Shown: positions 29,101 to 37,649, numbered from the stretch's first letter. The stretch is DNA of 64,000 nucleotides from Fidelibacterota bacterium (GCA_018673925.1 JABHBL010000096.1:148071-212070), one strand, 5' to 3'. A program made the numbers and translations. Notes: generated from the sequence alone by a model not told the origin.

Positions 29101-29708
29101 ATTTTACCCTCGATTTTGAAGGCTTGTTTCTGCTCGATCTGAAAGGTGTTTGACTGTTGCTGGCTGTTTGTATTGGTTGTCTTGGATCTATCCTCGCTAC
29201 GGAGTTTTCCTGTGATATTAACATTTCCACGTACTCGTAATGAAACACGCTGACCGGCGATATCAGCACCAATCAATTCAAAGGCCTGACCACCTTCAGC
29301 AGCATCCTCTGCCTCTAGACGACCTGTGGCTATTTTCTTAAATAGACTGGTTTTCTTTTTGGCCAGACTGAGGCTGACAAATTCATCAATGGAAACCACG
29401 GTAGGGATACCAATGGGTTTACCATCCATTATCTGAGACATGGTGAAATAGGTTGCTGTACTATCCATCTCCAGAGTGGATTTGATGGAGCTCAATTTCA
29501 ACTGACTCATTGGTGAAGCGAGGAACATCGAGGTATCGCTAAAGAAGAGCCCCTGGTTGGGACTATCAAAGATAGGTGTACTGGCTGGCTGATAAAATTT
29601 TGCCCGCATGGTGAAGGTAGCACCAACAGACCGTAGCTCTTCTGTCTGACCATAAACAGCTGGCCAGATGGTAATCAGGGATAATATAATTTTTGCAATC
29701 GTTCTCAC
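23133..29708 (-). CDS. sprA: SprA/Sov-family T9SS outer-membrane translocon
   Basis: 2191 residues. Signal peptide (MRTIAKIILSLITIWPAVYGQ), then a very long beta-rich sequence with SprA features: an N-terminal plug-like part with DEFVSLSLAKK and GRVNIEAEDAAEGG-type segments, repeated GDRISIQVDQDSERDFDFEN, the GTPGISDTLRLKLIKP and RSVQTIRVYKY blocks, YTYWYNPYNRI, and a C-terminal barrel ending SYDYRITDTRDHGRQDVGD. In Flavobacterium SprA is a 36-strand channel through which T9SS cargo leaves the cell. An RGRGRGR tract followed by Glu/Lys-rich sequence near residues 1784-1811 is low-complexity and unusual. It lies between rdgB and the M28 peptidase. PorV/PorQ partners and cargo are also in the window. 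Confidence 0.9.
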   Translation of the reverse strand: MRTIAKIILSLITIWPAVYGQTEELRSVGATFTMRAKFYQPASTPIFDSPNQGLFFSDTSMFLASPMSQLKLSSIKSTLEMDSTATYFTMSQIMDGKPIGIPTVVSIDEFVSLSLAKKKTSLFKKIATGRLEAEDAAEGGQAFELIGADIAGQRVSLRVRGNVNITGKLRSEDRSKTTNTNSQQQSNTFQIEQKQAFKIEGKIGDRISIQVDQDSERDFDFENNMEIFYNGNEDEIIQRVEAGNISLSLPGTKLAMFSGQNNGLFGLKALAKVGPIDITAIASLERGRKEKLSLNGNSESSEVTVDDYNRRRNTYFYVNHFYRRKSYPLNDQGQYRLTGRSVQTIRVYKYTNFNQGDQITNFAQIYDNPETDSTWATSRHVIQLQQGPDQDFVLYEDLGVIRMNTPVQDNEVLAIAYQDTFINADNMDQTNLIVPEYDPLFNPKTTFQEGSDIALGTPGISDTLRLKLIKPDGALPGDPSWDLEWKNVFYLNTSGISAEGFDLKIKESLGGDESELTPLGKSFLQLFGLDRKGVGAEPEPDQIIDLDYENILNLRRGELIMPYLIPFMADSVVADQPIWMTNAEGQQLNSGGNPNLNEYDGSKEGYPDYSSTSFYEFPVTSPSEYKKDNKFKLHISYANQSSSFNLGFNVIEGSEEVTLNNIPLERGASKDYTIDYFSGQLIILNESALAPGADLDIKYELNEFFQLDKKVILGTRAELKFGENKTSFIGLSAIYFSKSSIDEKVRVGKEPMENFIWDLNTKISQDLPWLTRGLDWLPLIKTDAKSNVTVSGEIAQVIPNPNTSVNKELGDVGLAYLDDFEGSRREAQLSIIRGAWGLSSVPSDGTGRGNFDRAYTYWYNPYNRILTKQIWPNKETSAQAQNDVTDILVLNVIPDSSFSVQAGGAPGSAWGGIQRSLSSGYYDQSTSKFLELWVKGDQGRLHVDLGYISEDQQEPGQTWNVEILDQTVKKGYGQLDTEDISSQVFPSGDGFVEDAEDVGLDGIDGRDTIPLVDIAKYGYHHPTWDQYEFDPNPESGSINYRHINGTEGNLQIEGGNYPNTEDLNNDGALDTRNAYFTMDVDLTTEEYIAGRTKFSDGSETGWKLIRIPLVDFVKSGDNPELALWSQVKFSRLWMDEVPAGGAALQIATVDIVGNDWQERGVFSQYDKIETSITDSLHGTLNVMVINTEDNPSRYNSEGIPGSYLSPPAGVEGILDPITQLRSKEQSLVIRADNLEPGYTVVADKLFQGSKAKDFIHYKTMKMFVHGWDRISGGSYESTFTDYELENGSDLEFFFRFGETDNDFYEIRRPIYPGWDERNHLDVNMSDLANFKLSLDDSLFIIKKIEWVPDPKGDKDTDSTYYDSLYWSELSADDKYATKELSDGSIIAVKGKPSLSRVRLLKTGFRNLSNQPMSGEIWLDELRLSDVEKNTATAYRANMSMQFADVVKLNMDIQRDDADFHNVQQQFGTGDNSIAANVSGSVSLHKFLPSSWGLNIPISASYRQSEKQPKYITGSDIRIVDLDPSLQDTLETMTNRSESYSWNVSLSKKVKSEHWLPKYTIDNMNFKVGATNNTASNAQKSEQNSEKIDGSFSYKVNLGKDFKVAPFAFMDFIPLIGESLAETEIGYLPSNVGVDGSMVENKSSSVFRNPNATPLKPTHQLTMSRRMNADWNLLSTVSAKFNASLSNNLDSLKNRKEDIIRELDFGHLGSYKESYSLSWNPQSLKILSPTFSYSSNFSATDKINVDQPGLDLNVSSNTSANMALKVSDVFGLVHKPENAKKGSSSNKNTQSARGRGRGRVAPAEEQEKTEEKAEETKEPLTFSKILDFTYTTLERIDPISLNITQGQNTSNLRQIASLDTVAVTSAGDTTGFPDSLTLVVREMDLNNVGYGYRMGFNTALNNLNHPDATNPIATSANFNLTTRSGLKLTKTLSTKFTFTFGQKTTLSNKSQGEVINKNLDFLPSGNLYGVPKDEYKSFGTSGIPLPSFNLRYSGLKDIEWLKKFITGASLDMNYAGKKTSNQEKGILLRETYSIAFSPLIGLNIQGKKSINGSLNYSMTKNISNSIDADSFISSNQNFNQSVNAGLSYSHRGGMNIPLPMMEDKYLENNIDFRLEIAYTHEQEYTGTENANSIEFGDGRYTKTLSARPSIQYSFTDKVSGNISYDYRITDTRDHGRQDVGDFQFGVNIQIKG

Positions 29709-29771
29709 GTTGTTGGTATTGTAGCCCGGTATATATCCTCTTGGGATGAGTGGAAAGACTAGCTTATGGTT

Positions 29772-30386
29772 CTAATTATTTAGCTCCACTTTAAAGGCGC
29801 GGTGTGTATGGCTTAATTGATCTATAAGTTTAGCGAATGCTCGTTTTCGGTGACTCAAATTATTTTTTTCTTCCAGATCCATTTGAGCGTAGGTTTTTTG
29901 CTTCTCAGGTATGTAGAAAATGGGGTCGTATCCAAAACCAGAATCACCATGTCGTTCAGTTGTAATCATCCCGGGAACTTCGCCCCTGGCTGTCACGATT
30001 TCAATGCCATCGTAAAACACGGCAGCCGTCTGGAATTGAGCCTGCCTTTGTTCCTGTGGGACATCTGACATCTCCTCAAGCATTTTCTGAACATTATCAT
30101 CGTAGGTCACATTTTCACCGGCATAGCGGGCAGCATAGACACCAGGTGCTCCATTCAGAGCATCTACTGCCAGACCTGTATCATCAGCGATAGTGGGGAT
30201 GCCACAATGGTCAAATCCAGCTTTGGCTTTGATGAGGGCATTGGCTTCAAGAGTATCACCATCTTCAACGATATCACCGATCTCCGGGTACTCCAAGAGC
30301 GACACAACTTCAACAGCATAGGCTTGCATGAGACGAGTTAATTCCTCAACCTTGTGCTTGTTCTGTGTGGCTATGAGCAATTTCAT
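29772..30386 (-). CDS. rdgB: XTP/dITP diphosphatase (RdgB/HAM1)
   Basis: About 204 residues from the ATG at 30386; a TTG two codons earlier is less likely. Family motifs: KLLIATQNKHKVEEL at the start, DDTGLAVDALNGAPGVYAARYAG and GDSGFGYDPIFYIP, covering the substrate-binding lysine and catalytic Asp. The enzyme hydrolyses non-canonical purine triphosphates such as dITP and XTP to monophosphates in the cytoplasm. First gene of the co-directional block leading into sprA (63-nt gap). Length and motifs are normal. Confidence 0.93.
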   Translation of the reverse strand: MKLLIATQNKHKVEELTRLMQAYAVEVVSLLEYPEIGDIVEDGDTLEANALIKAKAGFDHCGIPTIADDTGLAVDALNGAPGVYAARYAGENVTYDDNVQKMLEEMSDVPQEQRQAQFQTAAVFYDGIEIVTARGEVPGMITTERHGDSGFGYDPIFYIPEKQKTYAQMDLEEKNNLSHRKRAFAKLIDQLSHTHRAFKVELNN

Positions 30387-30719
30387 TATCAACCTACCAA
30401 TTTACAGGAGAATTGTTCCCCTCTTCTAGTCCAGAAGACTTTAAAATTCATTCCCAAGTTTTTGGGATGAAAATGAAGCCGCCAAAATTAGACGACATCA
30501 TTTCCTCAGTCAATGATTAAGACCCCATTTGAAGCAAGATGAAACCTTGGGGTGTTGAAGATCACCAGATGTCATAAAATAAATAGAAACAATGGATAAA
30601 GGTGCTTATCCATAGCCCCTCACACCATAATATTTTGAATTTGCCCCTGCCTGTGTAAAAGAAGGTGTTAGAATTGATCCAGGTTGATCCATTTTTCCTA
30701 TACAGAATACGAAGCGACA
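30387..30719. other. Intergenic region between rdgB and the 1300-residue secreted protein gene
   Basis: This 330-nt stretch has no coding frame I would support. It should hold the promoter for the rdgB-sprA block on the minus strand, but I found no convincing -35/-10 pair. A small hairpin TCCCAA-GTTT-TTGGGA lies near 30452-30467. Confidence 0.4.
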
Positions 30720-30758
30720 GAAAATACAGAGGCCGCCCCGATAAAAGGACGGCCTCTG
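30720..30758 (-). terminator. Terminator after the carboxypeptidase-regulatory repeat protein gene
   Basis: Arms CAGAGGCCG (30727-30735) and CGGCCTCTG (30750-30758) form a perfect 9-bp stem, which extends inward after a one-base mismatch by CC/GG pairing. On the minus strand it is followed by TATTTTCTG. It lies 40 nt after the stop codon at 30798. Confidence 0.75.
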
Positions 30759-30797
30759 CAATAAACGTGTTGATTAAATCAACATGAAGGCAAGGAA

Positions 30798-33700
30798 CTA
30801 CTTCATGAGTACCATTTTCTTGCTGAAGGTCTGGTCGGCCGTCTGCAAGCGATAGATATAAGTACCACTACTGACTTCATTACCACTTTGATTTAAACCA
30901 TCCCAGCTGGTATTGATATAACCTGCGGGAACATTTCCATTCACCAGGGTACGAACTTTCTGTCCCAGGAGATTGTAAATCTCAAGTGAGACTTCTGAAG
31001 CCTCAGGCAGAGCAAATTCGATACTCGTTGTTGGGTTGAATGGATTTGGATAGTTCTGAGAGAGTCCATAAGCAGCAGGCATCATCTCGAGGTCATCCAC
31101 AGATACGATGGAAGTTGTGACGACATTGGTCGTTTCACTCATATTTCCATTCGCATCAACTGCACTGACAGCATAGTAATAAGTCTGTCCAATGATCACA
31201 TCTCCGTCTGAGAACATTGGCTCCACAGTAGCATAAACATCTGCATCTGTGAAGTCAGGATTGGTTGCACGATAGACTTCAAAGTACTGGAAGTCATCAG
31301 CCATACTCATTTCCCAGCCAATCTCTACACTTACTTCTGATGCATTGAGAAGTGCAAGCGGTCCTGGTATTCCAGGATGGATATTATCCACAGAATAACC
31401 TGCATCTGGCTCGCCATCGACGTAGCCATATGTATCCCAGTGTCCAGTTACCAGAAAGGCACTTAAGAAATCAACAGGATCACTTACCACAGCACTGGAA
31501 TCAACCAGTGTGGGCAATACAACATTGTAATGTTCCAGATCGTGGTTAGGAAGATATTCCACAAAGTCCAACACTGGACCCCAAGGTGTATTGCTAAGTC
31601 TCCAAATACTATAACCAGAGAAAGAACCCCATTCTGTACCACCAGGCCAGAATTGCATTCTTACCCAGCGACCCTGATCATAGGGCTGATCAATAATAAA
31701 ATTGATCTCAGGTGCCATGGCAAAATCGCGTGGTTGTAGGTAGATTTCTATGAACTGCCAGTTATCAGTGATAGTTATGACACCCCAATGATTTTCTTGA
31801 AATCCAGGGGCTCCGGCAAATACAGCGTAGTCTCCATTTGGAGCAGGAATACTGAAGTAACCATTGTCGTCAGTATATCCCCAATACCCTGTAGTTGAGT
31901 CTGCCAGACTAATGAGAACAACTTCGGCATCAAAAATACCATAACCCATGTCATCATAGACATATCCATCGACACCACCATCAGGTAGTTCCATGGCAAA
32001 TGATAGATAAGTAGTATCATCCAGAACGGTAATTTCATCTATCCACATCGGTGGATAATCCCAATGTTCGACTACGATATCATAGGTGCCATTAGGTAGA
32101 TCGAACCAGAATTCACCAAATTCATCTGTATTTGACCAGTATCCTTCGTCATTATCCCAGGCATAAGCATAGACGCTAGCGTCCATGATGGGAGCTCCCG
32201 TATCCAGGTCATGAACTTCACCGGCAATGGCTCCCTCAACCTCAAAGTATTCCAGGAAGAAGTTGTAGGTATTGAGGCCTGGCCCAACTGGGAATTCATC
32301 AAAATACATATAATGACCTTCAGCCCAGGCACTAACATAGTAGTAACCAACGGGTAGATCAAAATAGTAGTAACCGAACTCATCAGCCATGGTGCCAGCA
32401 CCCCAACCCTCATTTCCTATCTGGACCTGAGCATAGGGAATTGGCATGCCATCTTCGTCGAATACATAACCTTCCAGGGATGCATCAAAGCTCATGTGGG
32501 TCATGAAGAAATCGTACTGCATGAGGACATCACCGATGAGAACCGTATCAGGTTCTGGACCTTGCCATTCCATTCCACCTGCCATGACCTCATAGAGACC
32601 TGGAGGAGCGTGAATTTCATAATATCCATCATAATCAGGTCCACGATGAAACTCCATACCAGTATCGATATCTCGCATCATCATACCCATTTCATAACTA
32701 TCCATAATGGGTTCGCCAGTTTCGGCATCTAAGAAATATCCAAACAATCCACCAGAAATGGTTTCCAGTGTGATCATCTGACCCTCAGCGCCTGCAGGAA
32801 CCATATGATTCATTGAGGTTTGGATTATATCTGACATATCAGGCATCCAGACCATGAGATCATAAAATGTTTCAGGTCCGCCAAAGACAGGAACTTCGAA
32901 GTAACCATTAGTGGTGCTCATTGTGTATGAGAACCCAAGTTCATTCATGGCTACTACTGTGGCACCTTCGAAGTAGTCTCCATCAAGAGTTACAACACCA
33001 AAGATAAAGTTATTTGCCGAATGAAGGGTGAAGTTCAGTGTGGTTACAGCAAAATCACCCACAGTTACAAATTCAGTATGTGGGACCACATATGCCCCTG
33101 GTAGAGTTTCAGGATCTACACCAACATCATATTCGCCTGGCATAACTCCAATATGGTAGTATCCAGTAGAATTTGTGTAGCCATATGCAGTAAAACTACC
33201 ATCATATCCATCAGCTTTAACTTCTACACCCTCGATAGGGCTGCCCATTTCGTCATAGACAAAACCTTCGATGCCGGCTGTGGGAGCGATGTAATAAAAG
33301 TTATATCCAAACTCTGGACCCTGGACATTTACAAAATGATGGGATGGGTCAGGCATAAGGCCATCAGTCATATAGAAGTGGTCTTCTGAACCTATCATGA
33401 CATTTCCTGTATCAGGTAAGTCTAGATGATATTGTCCAGCACCATCGGTAACGACTATAACAGCTGGTTGCTCATCATCTTCTGAGTCTTCATAGACCGC
33501 CCAAACAACAATACCACCTAATGGAGCACCGCCACCATTGGTCTCATAAATAGAACCTGAGACTGAGAAAGGAGAAGGCATGGTATAAAATTGGACTGGA
33601 GCAACGTCCATGGCCATCTCTGTACCTGCAACAAATAGAAGATCATCTGCTAGATAGTTCAGACCATCAGCCATATCATCAGTATATGTAAATCCAAACA

Positions 33701-34700
33701 CACCGTCTGTTGGATCTTCATCGTGCATGTCATTATCCATGAAATCATAGATCTCTAAACCGACATCACCATCATCAAGCATACCATTGTGGTTTCCATC
33801 CCAGATAACTGAAAAATCACCATACATGGCGCCATCAAGTTGGATTTCAATATAGGGGTTTGAACCAATGAGGAGCGTATCACCATCTTCTCCATTAACA
33901 GTGATATCAAGTAATGAAGGTTCACCATCAAACAGGGGGGACCCATCAGTCTGAATCATATAATCGAAGGAAAATGAAGGATTTGACCAATCTGCGATAG
34001 CCTCAGTTACCTCTAACACAACATACATACCAGATGTGCGTGCATATACTACCCAGAGATCGCCTATCATGAGGGGCGCACCGTTATTACCAGCACCGTT
34101 CCAATCCCATGAAATATCGGTCCAGATCCTGACTGGATCATCAATAGGATCAACCGCGCTAACTGCGTCCAGTGAACTCATTGGAGATAAATAGTATAGC
34201 AGGCTGGGATCACCATAATTGGCATACTCATTACCAAAATTCAGCATCTCATTACTGGTAATGCGCAAGTCCATACCTAAAGAATCACCACTATTCTCTC
34301 CCGTAATAAAATTGAAATATAGGGAATCTGCATGGTAGCTCATTCTGCCGCTGTTATACATTACCTCACGTAAGGCATTTGTCTGTGCCTGAGGAATAGA
34401 ACCATCAGTTCTCAATAAATTGACTCTCCTGGTCGATTCCAGGTCAGGCATATTTTTCGCCTTTGTCAAAGCATTGCTCAAACGCAGCATGCGTTCTTGC
34501 TCCGGCGTAGCCTGTGTAGCCACACTGTTGGTTTTAAGATTTTTTAGAACAGTGCTCTGGTTCTGCACTTGCCTTAGTTGTTTGATTTTGTCAATGTTTG
34601 TTGCTGCCTCATCTGCCAGCATAAACATTGGCAAGGCCATTATCATGATAGACACAATAAGTAGCCAGGGTATTCCTCTTGAGTTGATGGTACGCATCAT
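30798..34700 (-). CDS. Secreted protein with tandem carboxypeptidase-regulatory-like domains and T9SS sorting domain
   Basis: 1300 residues from the ATG at 34700, which follows a strong GGAGG ribosome site (CACGGAGGATGT) and precedes the signal peptide; an upstream in-frame extension of 45 codons has neither. The N-terminal 330 residues are a unique secreted region. From about 390 to 960 there are at least seven Ig-like CarboxypepD_reg repeats (I/LxGxVxDxxGxPIxxAxV...GYYxxxxPxGxYxV). A fibronectin-like domain (WEMSMADDFQYFEVYRA) and the sorting domain (NYPNPFNPTTSIEF ... SSGTYIYRLQ) follow. It is probably a surface adhesin or stalk-like protein exported by T9SS. Very rich in Met, Asp, Tyr and Gly. 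No catalytic motif was recognised. Confidence 0.75.
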   Translation of the reverse strand: MMRTINSRGIPWLLIVSIMIMALPMFMLADEAATNIDKIKQLRQVQNQSTVLKNLKTNSVATQATPEQERMLRLSNALTKAKNMPDLESTRRVNLLRTDGSIPQAQTNALREVMYNSGRMSYHADSLYFNFITGENSGDSLGMDLRITSNEMLNFGNEYANYGDPSLLYYLSPMSSLDAVSAVDPIDDPVRIWTDISWDWNGAGNNGAPLMIGDLWVVYARTSGMYVVLEVTEAIADWSNPSFSFDYMIQTDGSPLFDGEPSLLDITVNGEDGDTLLIGSNPYIEIQLDGAMYGDFSVIWDGNHNGMLDDGDVGLEIYDFMDNDMHDEDPTDGVFGFTYTDDMADGLNYLADDLLFVAGTEMAMDVAPVQFYTMPSPFSVSGSIYETNGGGAPLGGIVVWAVYEDSEDDEQPAVIVVTDGAGQYHLDLPDTGNVMIGSEDHFYMTDGLMPDPSHHFVNVQGPEFGYNFYYIAPTAGIEGFVYDEMGSPIEGVEVKADGYDGSFTAYGYTNSTGYYHIGVMPGEYDVGVDPETLPGAYVVPHTEFVTVGDFAVTTLNFTLHSANNFIFGVVTLDGDYFEGATVVAMNELGFSYTMSTTNGYFEVPVFGGPETFYDLMVWMPDMSDIIQTSMNHMVPAGAEGQMITLETISGGLFGYFLDAETGEPIMDSYEMGMMMRDIDTGMEFHRGPDYDGYYEIHAPPGLYEVMAGGMEWQGPEPDTVLIGDVLMQYDFFMTHMSFDASLEGYVFDEDGMPIPYAQVQIGNEGWGAGTMADEFGYYYFDLPVGYYYVSAWAEGHYMYFDEFPVGPGLNTYNFFLEYFEVEGAIAGEVHDLDTGAPIMDASVYAYAWDNDEGYWSNTDEFGEFWFDLPNGTYDIVVEHWDYPPMWIDEITVLDDTTYLSFAMELPDGGVDGYVYDDMGYGIFDAEVVLISLADSTTGYWGYTDDNGYFSIPAPNGDYAVFAGAPGFQENHWGVITITDNWQFIEIYLQPRDFAMAPEINFIIDQPYDQGRWVRMQFWPGGTEWGSFSGYSIWRLSNTPWGPVLDFVEYLPNHDLEHYNVVLPTLVDSSAVVSDPVDFLSAFLVTGHWDTYGYVDGEPDAGYSVDNIHPGIPGPLALLNASEVSVEIGWEMSMADDFQYFEVYRATNPDFTDADVYATVEPMFSDGDVIIGQTYYYAVSAVDANGNMSETTNVVTTSIVSVDDLEMMPAAYGLSQNYPNPFNPTTSIEFALPEASEVSLEIYNLLGQKVRTLVNGNVPAGYINTSWDGLNQSGNEVSSGTYIYRLQTADQTFSKKMVLMK

Positions 34701-34806
34701 ACATCCTCCGTGTTTGTTAATGACAAGCGAAATTAGCTCTTTGAAGGGGAAAATCTGTGATATGGCACACAGGCGGTATAGCAAGAAAGCCCCCTTTGAT
34801 ATAGCG

Positions 34807-34835
34807 CAAATATAAACGAATTGCAGGCCTGCCAA
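34807..34835 (-). promoter_or_regulatory. Possible Bacteroidota-style promoter for the 34700 gene
   Basis: On the minus strand TATATTTG (34814-34807) fits the TAnnTTTG -7 element of Bacteroidota primary sigma promoters, and TTGG (34835-34832) lies 17 nt upstream, a weak -33 element. It would give a leader of about 100 nt. The match is short and may be chance in AT-rich sequence. Confidence 0.3.
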
Positions 34836-34940
34836 CAGAATTAAAGCCTTTATTTGTCACAATTAACGCATGCCAAAGTATAGTACCCTAAAAATTATGA
34901 TTAATATTTAACTTTGTAGGTAAGGAGAAAAGCTTAGTTG

Positions 34941-36149
34941 TTAAGGCGTGGGTGGAGTGAATATATAGCTTGTAACATCTCTTTGACTGTGAAGGATGTC
35001 TTTCAATCTTATTTCAGGCTGATCCTTGAGATAAACGTCAAAAAAGGTCCTGGTATTTCTCCGCATGAGATCATTCAGCCAGACAGGATCAAGAATTTTT
35101 GTATATCCAATTATCAGAGAAAATGGAGTAAATAGTGGCATATCTGTAAAGTCAGTATGGTGGGTTCCTGGAATGAGCATTTTATATATGGGACCGCTAC
35201 TATGGGACAATAATTGATCCATTCTTAAATAGTTACCAGGATCTGACCACTGCTTTTGACCGAGATGATAGATTGGATTATCAAGACCCCCGCTGATCAC
35301 AGAATCTGGTACCGGTGCATACCATCCATCCAGAATCATGGCAGCTCCAACGCGAGAATCCACAGCCATAGTACTGATGGCGACAGCTCCACCCAGTGAA
35401 TGACCTATCACCCCGATTCGATTTTTATCCATGGGCAATTCACTCAAAAATGACTCCGAACTATCTTCTCTAATCATATCTATGATGTAACTGAGATCTC
35501 CAACAAGAATATCGATTTGGGAAAGATCTATTGTGTTCAAAAAACCTGCGTTTAGAGATCGTCTTTCCCCTGCTCTATAGGGAGCAGTTTCCCCATCGTC
35601 AAAAATGGTAATATTGGCTCCATAGCTATGATCAGCCGCAAAAACCACATATCCATAGCTGACCAATTCCTCTATGAGGGCTGTATTTTGAAAGCGCATA
35701 CCACTCAATCCATGTGAAAAAATTATAATTGGAAATTTCTGGTCTAAGTCACTATCCCCAGAGAAGGCTGTGGATTGCGTTTTGACCTCGGCAAAATGAC
35801 TGAAGAGCGATAGCGGAAGGCGTAATTGTTTGGCCAGGGCTGGCAGTCTCAACTCTGGATCATCAATATAGGGCAGAGGAGATAAGTCTTCTTGCTTTGC
35901 AATGGGGATCCATGTTTGAACCACCAAACGGCGGAAATCATTCTCTGGGGTGAAAGTTTCATCACGTGAGCTGTCAGTCCAGGTCGAGCTGTTGGTGGCA
36001 ACAGAATAGGGACCCGTAGGTTCAGGAAGATCAGAGAAGGGAGCTACTACTGGGAAAATCACGGAGCAATTACTGAGACTTATCACCAGGAAAAGCAGTA
36101 AAATAGTGGACCATGATGGATTGGTAGAGCGGACAAATCTCATGGTCAC
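34941..36149 (-). CDS. PAF-acetylhydrolase-like alpha/beta-hydrolase lipoprotein
   Basis: 402 residues. The leader ends in SLSNC (C28), a lipobox with Asn at -1. The alpha/beta-hydrolase core has a complete triad in the order of plasma PAF-acetylhydrolases: IIIFSHGLSG oxyanion strand (about 151-160), nucleophile S251 in IGHSLGGA, acid D274 in MILDGWYAP, and H330 in GTHHTDFTD. The HHxDF motif and the FSHGLSG motif are typical of the PAF-AH II group. Expected to hydrolyse short or oxidised acyl esters at the cell envelope. Monocistronic, divergent from the CCA-enzyme gene with 99 nt between the starts. Confidence 0.8.
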   Translation of the reverse strand: MTMRFVRSTNPSWSTILLLFLVISLSNCSVIFPVVAPFSDLPEPTGPYSVATNSSTWTDSSRDETFTPENDFRRLVVQTWIPIAKQEDLSPLPYIDDPELRLPALAKQLRLPLSLFSHFAEVKTQSTAFSGDSDLDQKFPIIIFSHGLSGMRFQNTALIEELVSYGYVVFAADHSYGANITIFDDGETAPYRAGERRSLNAGFLNTIDLSQIDILVGDLSYIIDMIREDSSESFLSELPMDKNRIGVIGHSLGGAVAISTMAVDSRVGAAMILDGWYAPVPDSVISGGLDNPIYHLGQKQWSDPGNYLRMDQLLSHSSGPIYKMLIPGTHHTDFTDMPLFTPFSLIIGYTKILDPVWLNDLMRRNTRTFFDVYLKDQPEIRLKDILHSQRDVTSYIFTPPTP

Positions 36150-36248
36150 AAAGTAGTCTATGCTCTGCCCCTACAAAATAATTTCTGAGCTATTCCTCCC
36201 GACTCAATTCCCTTCACCACGGTCAATTTCAGATTATCTTCATCCCGT

Positions 36249-37649
36249 ATGATTAGTCGAATTCCAAAGAATATTCTCTCTGTCCTTGAGAGAGCCGGTC
36301 GTCTGGCTGAAACCATAAATATTGAATGCTACACGGTAGGCGGATTTGTCCGTGATCTTATCCTGGATGTTCCCAGTAAAGATGTGGATATCATGGTCAT
36401 CGGGGATGGGCTGGATTTTGCCAGAAAACTGGGCAAGGAGCTTGGTGTCCCAGATATTGTCGAATATGGTGAATTTGGTACTGCGCTGATCCCATATGGT
36501 GAATTTCTGATTGAGGTGGCTTCAGCTCGTAGTGAAACCTATGAGTCCGACTCCCGCAAACCCAAGGTGATTTACACGGATCTTAAGGGGGATCTTAGTC
36601 GTCGCGATTTTACCGTGAATGCCATGGCCATTAATCTTTTGCCGGAGCACTTCGGGGAATTGGTAGATGAATACGGCGGTATTCAGGATATCCAGGATAA
36701 AATTTTACGTACACCCCTTGATCCAGTAAAAACCTTTGATGATGACCCCTTGCGCATGATGCGTGCTGCCAGATTTTCTGCACAGCTAGAATTTGAATTG
36801 GTTCCCGAAGCCATGCAGGCCATGCAAGCCAGTGTAGATAGGATAAGTATTGTCTCTCAGGAACGGGTCACCGACGAAATTGTCAAAACATTGAAAGCTC
36901 GGGTTCCATCCATCGGTTTTTATGTGATGCAGAAGGCTGGACTATTACCCCTGGTTTTCCCCGAAATTGCCATTCTTGGTGGGGTAGAGGACCGTGATGG
37001 CCAGCGTCATAAAGATGTATTTCACCACACCCTCAAGGTGGTGGATAATACCGCAGAGCGTAGCGATAAAATGAGACTACGCTTCGCAGCTCTGGTACAT
37101 GATATTGGTAAACCAGCTACCAAAAAATTTATTGAAGGTATTGGCTGGAGTTACCATGGCCACGAAGAGCTGGGACGTAAAATGCTCAATGAGGTTGGCA
37201 AGCGTATGCGACTCTCCCGCAAACTCACTGCCTACCTCAAACGGATGACCCGCCTTCATCTTCGTCCCATTGCTCTGGCCCAGGAAGCGGTCAGTGACTC
37301 AGGTATCCGAAGACTAATTGTCGAGGCAGGTGAGAATCTGGATGACCTGATGATTCTGGTAAGAGCCGATGTGACATCAAAGGATTCTCGACGCGTCAAA
37401 CGTTATTATGGCAACTTTGATCGTGTCATGAATCGTATCGTAGAGGTTGTGGAAAAAGATGCCATGCGCGCTTTCCAATCACCCCTGCGCGGAGATGAAA
37501 TCATTGAACTCCTTGGCGTACCTCCAGGACCAGTAATTGGTGAGATTAAAAAGGCTATCGAGGAAGCCATTTTGGACGGTGAGATTCCCAATGAGTACGA
37601 CGCTGCCCGGGAATACTTCTTCAAAATCAAAGACACTTTCCTGGACTAA
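36249..37649 (+). CDS. CCA tRNA nucleotidyltransferase / poly(A)-polymerase-type enzyme with HD domain
   Basis: 466 residues. The N-terminal class-II nucleotidyltransferase core shows GGFVRDLIL, the metal-binding DVD (PSKDVDIMVIGDG) and RRDFTVNAMAINL, then FDDDPLRMMRAARFSAQ for nucleotide recognition. The C-terminal half has an HD domain (FAALVHDIGKPATKK, with a WSYHGHEELG histidine block) as in bacterial CCA enzymes of the HD type. It adds or repairs tRNA 3' ends, or acts as an A-adding enzyme; the two types are hard to tell apart by sequence. Start ATG at 36249 begins within a divergent promoter region. Length is normal. Confidence 0.85.
   Translation: MISRIPKNILSVLERAGRLAETINIECYTVGGFVRDLILDVPSKDVDIMVIGDGLDFARKLGKELGVPDIVEYGEFGTALIPYGEFLIEVASARSETYESDSRKPKVIYTDLKGDLSRRDFTVNAMAINLLPEHFGELVDEYGGIQDIQDKILRTPLDPVKTFDDDPLRMMRAARFSAQLEFELVPEAMQAMQASVDRISIVSQERVTDEIVKTLKARVPSIGFYVMQKAGLLPLVFPEIAILGGVEDRDGQRHKDVFHHTLKVVDNTAERSDKMRLRFAALVHDIGKPATKKFIEGIGWSYHGHEELGRKMLNEVGKRMRLSRKLTAYLKRMTRLHLRPIALAQEAVSDSGIRRLIVEAGENLDDLMILVRADVTSKDSRRVKRYYGNFDRVMNRIVEVVEKDAMRAFQSPLRGDEIIELLGVPPGPVIGEIKKAIEEAILDGEIPNEYDAAREYFFKIKDTFLD

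Noticed and set aside
23133-29708. Several open frames antisense or frame-shifted within sprA
   Set aside because: They lack ribosome sites and family motifs and follow the codon pattern of the real gene.
30387-30719. Possible small RNA or riboswitch before rdgB
   Set aside because: Only a short hairpin is visible and no known riboswitch core; too little to call.
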